Of a DNA stretch of 64,000 nucleotides, positions 60,765-64,000 are shown in pieces. Below the pieces are notes generated by a model. It had not been told where the DNA came from, did not search any database, and saw only the letters and a list, made by a program, of their open reading frames with translations. The first letter of the stretch is position 1. Every line of letters starts with the position of its first letter. The translations under genes and the position numbers were made by a program. The stretch is from Acridotheres tristis (taxonomy: Eukaryota; Chordata; Aves; Passeriformes; Sturnidae): contig CM072894.1 in assembly GCA_037013685.1 (NCBI GenBank), positions 17,788,949 through 17,852,948 on the forward strand, read 5' to 3'.

Positions 60765-61260
60765 TGTTGAATCCCATGACGAGAAACTATCCAGTCAAGA
60801 GTTTACTATTGCTAAAATCAGGACTAAATAACAAGAGCCATGGGTAAGATAACCACCATAATAAAGGTTGACTAAAGCCGTATATAAACAAAGGCTTCTC
60901 AGACAACCTGGATATTTTGTACGTGTCCCATCAGCAAAAAAAGGCATGCAATCCTCGGGTTCAGTACAGCTGCTGAACTGTAATTGGTTATGACCCTGTG
61001 TAAGAAATTGTCCCACCCTGGTGAATAATCATCTCATCTCATTCATTGTTAACTCATTGCTTGCTCATGGTTGGGTCAGAGTGGATGGGACATGGTAACA
61101 TGCACAGCAGTAAGTTTGGCACTGAAGACTTGCAGCTAAGACAGAAGAATGCTGTGTATTCTCAGAGATGGAGGATATAGCTCATCTGTCTTCTGTTCTT
61201 TGCTCTACCTATTCAAAGAATAATAAATCGGTGTCAGTATTCTGCTCTATTTTCTCAGCA
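60765..61260 (+). mobile_element. Doubtful LTR-like segment
   Basis: A GTATATAAAC box near 60,881 and an AATAATAAATCGG segment near 61,218 could be the TATA box and poly(A) signal of an LTR. The ends are chosen only because they read TG and CA. It may be unique sequence. Confidence 0.25.
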
Positions 61261-64000
61261 CTCCAAGAAAGAGATTTGATGTACTTAAGAGATCTACTAA
61301 AGCTCTGAAAAAAACATAGCTCATCTATACCAATGGATCTTTCTGCAGTAAGAGCAAAGCTTGACCATGACAGGGTTTCCTTTGGAAACAGCTCACCTCT
61401 GTCTCAGAAACTACAGAAAGGGAACATAAGTATCCATATTTGTGTGCATGTGTGTGTGTAAACCAAAATGAAAATTCCAAAATTCCAAGTTCACTTGCTT
61501 CTTCCCAGCTCCACATAGAATTGTAGAACTACACAGATAGCAGTTGTGTTGCTTTGTGCATGCCTGAGGTGTGGTCAGGAATCAATATAGAAATACATTA
61601 AAAATAGAATGGAAGAAAGAAGCTGATGTGCAGAAATGTCTTGCTGCTATTTTGTTTGCCTCTAAATGTTGCTGTAAATAAATGAGTATGTGCAATTGGC
61701 CATGGATTATCCTTTATACATGAGAATCTAAAAACTCAATTTGGAACAAGTTTTACAGCATACTTCATAACTTCTTTGGATTTTTAAAAACTTTTTAATA
61801 ACTTGGCATATGAATTATGAGTGTACTGTGGTACTGTCATCAAAAAGAAGATCAAAATAGTGACTAGAATAAGTGAAAAGGAGATAGAACTGGCACAGAA
61901 TCTGTATGGAACAAAGAAGTTACCTTTATTATTCAAAGTACAACTCCCGTTGGGAACTTGTGTAGGTATCACATGAATCATGATGGAATAGGTCCTCTAA
62001 TGAAGGACCATTATGATGGGAAGCAGGTAGTCTCCATCTGAAATAAAAAGCTAGGCACAATTATACTGGTTGTTAACGTGCAAGCAGCTAAAAGAGCCCT
62101 GTGTGTTATTAGCCTCTTACCCTTACTACCTGAAGTGGAATTGTCTGATAGGAAAATTGGGTGGGACTTTCTGTGGAAAAAAAATGCAAATTGTGTACAA
62201 AGTTGTCTGTCTGATTTTAGTGGTTTAAGGTTAAGTTTTCTTGGTAATGAAAGAATATTTTGGCTCTTCCTGAGGTCTGTAAGCTGTATTAAGCACATGC
62301 ATGACAAGTAATCTGATAGCAAACTATGTATTCTTTGCCTCCCTAGACCCTTAAACGTTGACTGAATCCCTTCATCTGAGACAGGCATTGCTTTCACTAT
62401 TGTTTCTATGGCAGATGAATATCTGGTGAATCTGTCTTTGGAAGGCAGAAGATTAAATGCATTGTCTTTTAGTGGTCAAGTCTGATAGACATCCTTTTTT
62501 ACGTGTCAGTATTGAGTTTTATAAAAGATTTTTCAAAAGTGAAAATAAGTTTTCCTGAGAGAGAAAGATAAGAAATAAAGGATTAGTAACTCCTACTGTG
62601 AAATTCTAGCTCAATTTCTAATGCTAGGTTAATAGTTGGAATTTGTGATCCTAAAGGCCTATGATTCTAATGAGAGATTTGCTCCTGACTTCAGGATGAT
62701 CAGTTTTACTCCTATGGTGCAGCTGGGCTTTCCTAGGAAAGCTAATGTATAAAATACAGCCTCTGCCAGCACATCATGAATGCAACATGATGGGAAAAGG
62801 ATAACATTGAATGGCATCCATAGCCAATAATAGCTGCTGTGAGCATCCTGTCAATCGGTGTATTAATGTTAGTCACCAGCTTGATTAATGACATGGAAAC
62901 ACTCACTCTTTCTCTGAATAGTTTCTGAGTGCCTCCTGCCAGAGCCATGGAGATCACCTTCTGCTGAGCTTATACATATATGCAGGGATAGAGCCATTAT
63001 GGGTGCTTCAGTGCATTGTGTAAAGCCTCTTCCAAATGAAGGGGGCTGTGAGACATCATTCAGTTTATCCCTGCCTGTGTTTGTTTGCCCATGTAAAATC
63101 ACCTGGCTCTCAGACCAAGGGGTGCCTTGTAGCTTTAAGCTCAGCAGTGGCTGTAATCTGTGTTAGGGAATTTTTCTGTCACTATAAAGGAGAAAACAAG
63201 ACTCGTACTAAAAATGGCCCCAGAATTTCTGTGCAATGATCCTCCCTGAGAAACTTGAAGTTTCTTGATTGCAAATGGAAAAACACTTGAAGAAATGTGT
63301 GTGCGTGGTAGAGAGAACTTGAGAAGGCCAGAAAAGGATTTCATTGAATAATTTCCAAAAAATAGAGTGAAAAATAATTATTTATATCAAACCAGAAGGA
63401 AACAGAACAGTAGTGTGGGGGGACAGAGTCCTTTTGCTGTCTGAAAGTACTGGAAATTTCACTCAAGACTGGGCAAAGTTCTGCATTGTGGTATTAGATG
63501 TCAACATCATGAGATACTCAGCTTGGCACAGTGAGACCACTTCATTGCTTCATTTCATGCTAGTGCGTTTCAGGCTGTTTATTCTATGTGCAATAGATTA
63601 CATTTTCCTATTTTGACAGGGAATATCTTTAGCAGTATGCTCTGAAATGCCTTAGGGATTCAAACTGTCCCTTAATCAATGCTGCAGACGATGCAGTTTT
63701 GATTTTTTTTTTCCTCTGGTATATGAACTATGACACTAGATTCATCCTGGCATACATCTGTCAGACCAGACTGAAAGCATTCAGTTAGAGCCACTTCATT
63801 ACCAGCACAGGGCCAACAAATAGGGGACAATCTAAAAAACAGGGATTGAAATATAGCATAGATGAGAAATATATCTCAAAATAAGGTCATAATGGAGGAT
63901 ATAAATTGCATAGCAATCCAGATAGCAACAGGACGTCCTCAAAACATGCTACAGTATCTGCATACTGACACTGACTTTTACAAATATGCAACAAATATGG

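Larger units (their letters stand above)
46450..64000. other. Intergenic region right of METTL8, no gene recognised
   Basis: About 17.5 kb of AT-rich sequence. Every open frame is short, isolated and without a recognisable domain; the longest ones sit in the LTR at 53.74-54.34 kb. It contains a CR1 tail, one clear LTR, one doubtful LTR and two TA microsatellites. TLK1 is the next gene here in mammals and would be transcribed in the same direction as METTL8. Neither its exons nor a CpG island is present, so its promoter is likely beyond the right edge. Confidence 0.7.

Noticed and set aside
1..64000. Search for tRNA or rRNA genes, CRISPR-like arrays, operons or other prokaryotic systems.
   Set aside because: Spliced vertebrate genes, CpG island and CR1 elements show vertebrate nuclear DNA. 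No regularly spaced repeats or tRNA-like cloverleaf with a B-box was noticed by eye.

Overview
The window is vertebrate nuclear DNA, most likely from a bird. It is AT-rich, genes are split into short exons with GT-AG introns, and the only coding sequence found belongs to two single-copy vertebrate genes. The bird assignment rests on CR1 LINE remnants (about 37.56-38.67 kb and 49.4-49.54 kb) and an LTR near 53.74-54.34 kb that resembles avian, perhaps songbird, ERV LTRs known from memory. No operons, CRISPR arrays, phage or bacterial features are present.

Layout: 1-5.5 kb is the downstream flank of DCAF17, with a probable LTR. From 5,504 to 23,423 on the minus strand lies DCAF17, a CUL4-DDB1 E3-ligase substrate receptor. 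All 14 coding exons were placed, and every splice phase agrees from exon 1 to the stop. At 23.13-24.32 kb a CpG island separates DCAF17 from METTL8, which runs head-to-head on the plus strand (first recognised coding exon 29,276-29,431, stop at 46,318, poly(A) signal at 46,429). METTL8 is a tRNA m3C methyltransferase; nine coding exons were placed, again with consistent phases. From 46.45 kb to 64 kb no gene was found; this stretch holds repeats and unannotated intergenic sequence.

The order DCAF17-METTL8, divergent from one CpG island, matches the mammalian locus as I know it (TLK1-METTL8-DCAF17-CYBRD1). TLK1 would be expected beyond the right end and CYBRD1 beyond the left end; no exon of either was recognised. 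The two genes have no known pathway in common, so the shared promoter is the only functional link the sequence suggests.

Nothing here looks like a new biological system. The most useful observations concern gene models and local rearrangements. DCAF17 exon 1 has its ATG one frame away from the conserved coding frame, explicable by one extra base in a C4 run. METTL8 has a conserved, mitochondrial-presequence-like N-terminal frame with no ATG in its exon. A nearly perfect 642-bp tandem duplication lies in DCAF17 intron 1. An older 134-bp tandem duplication covers the DCAF17 stop codon and proximal 3' UTR.
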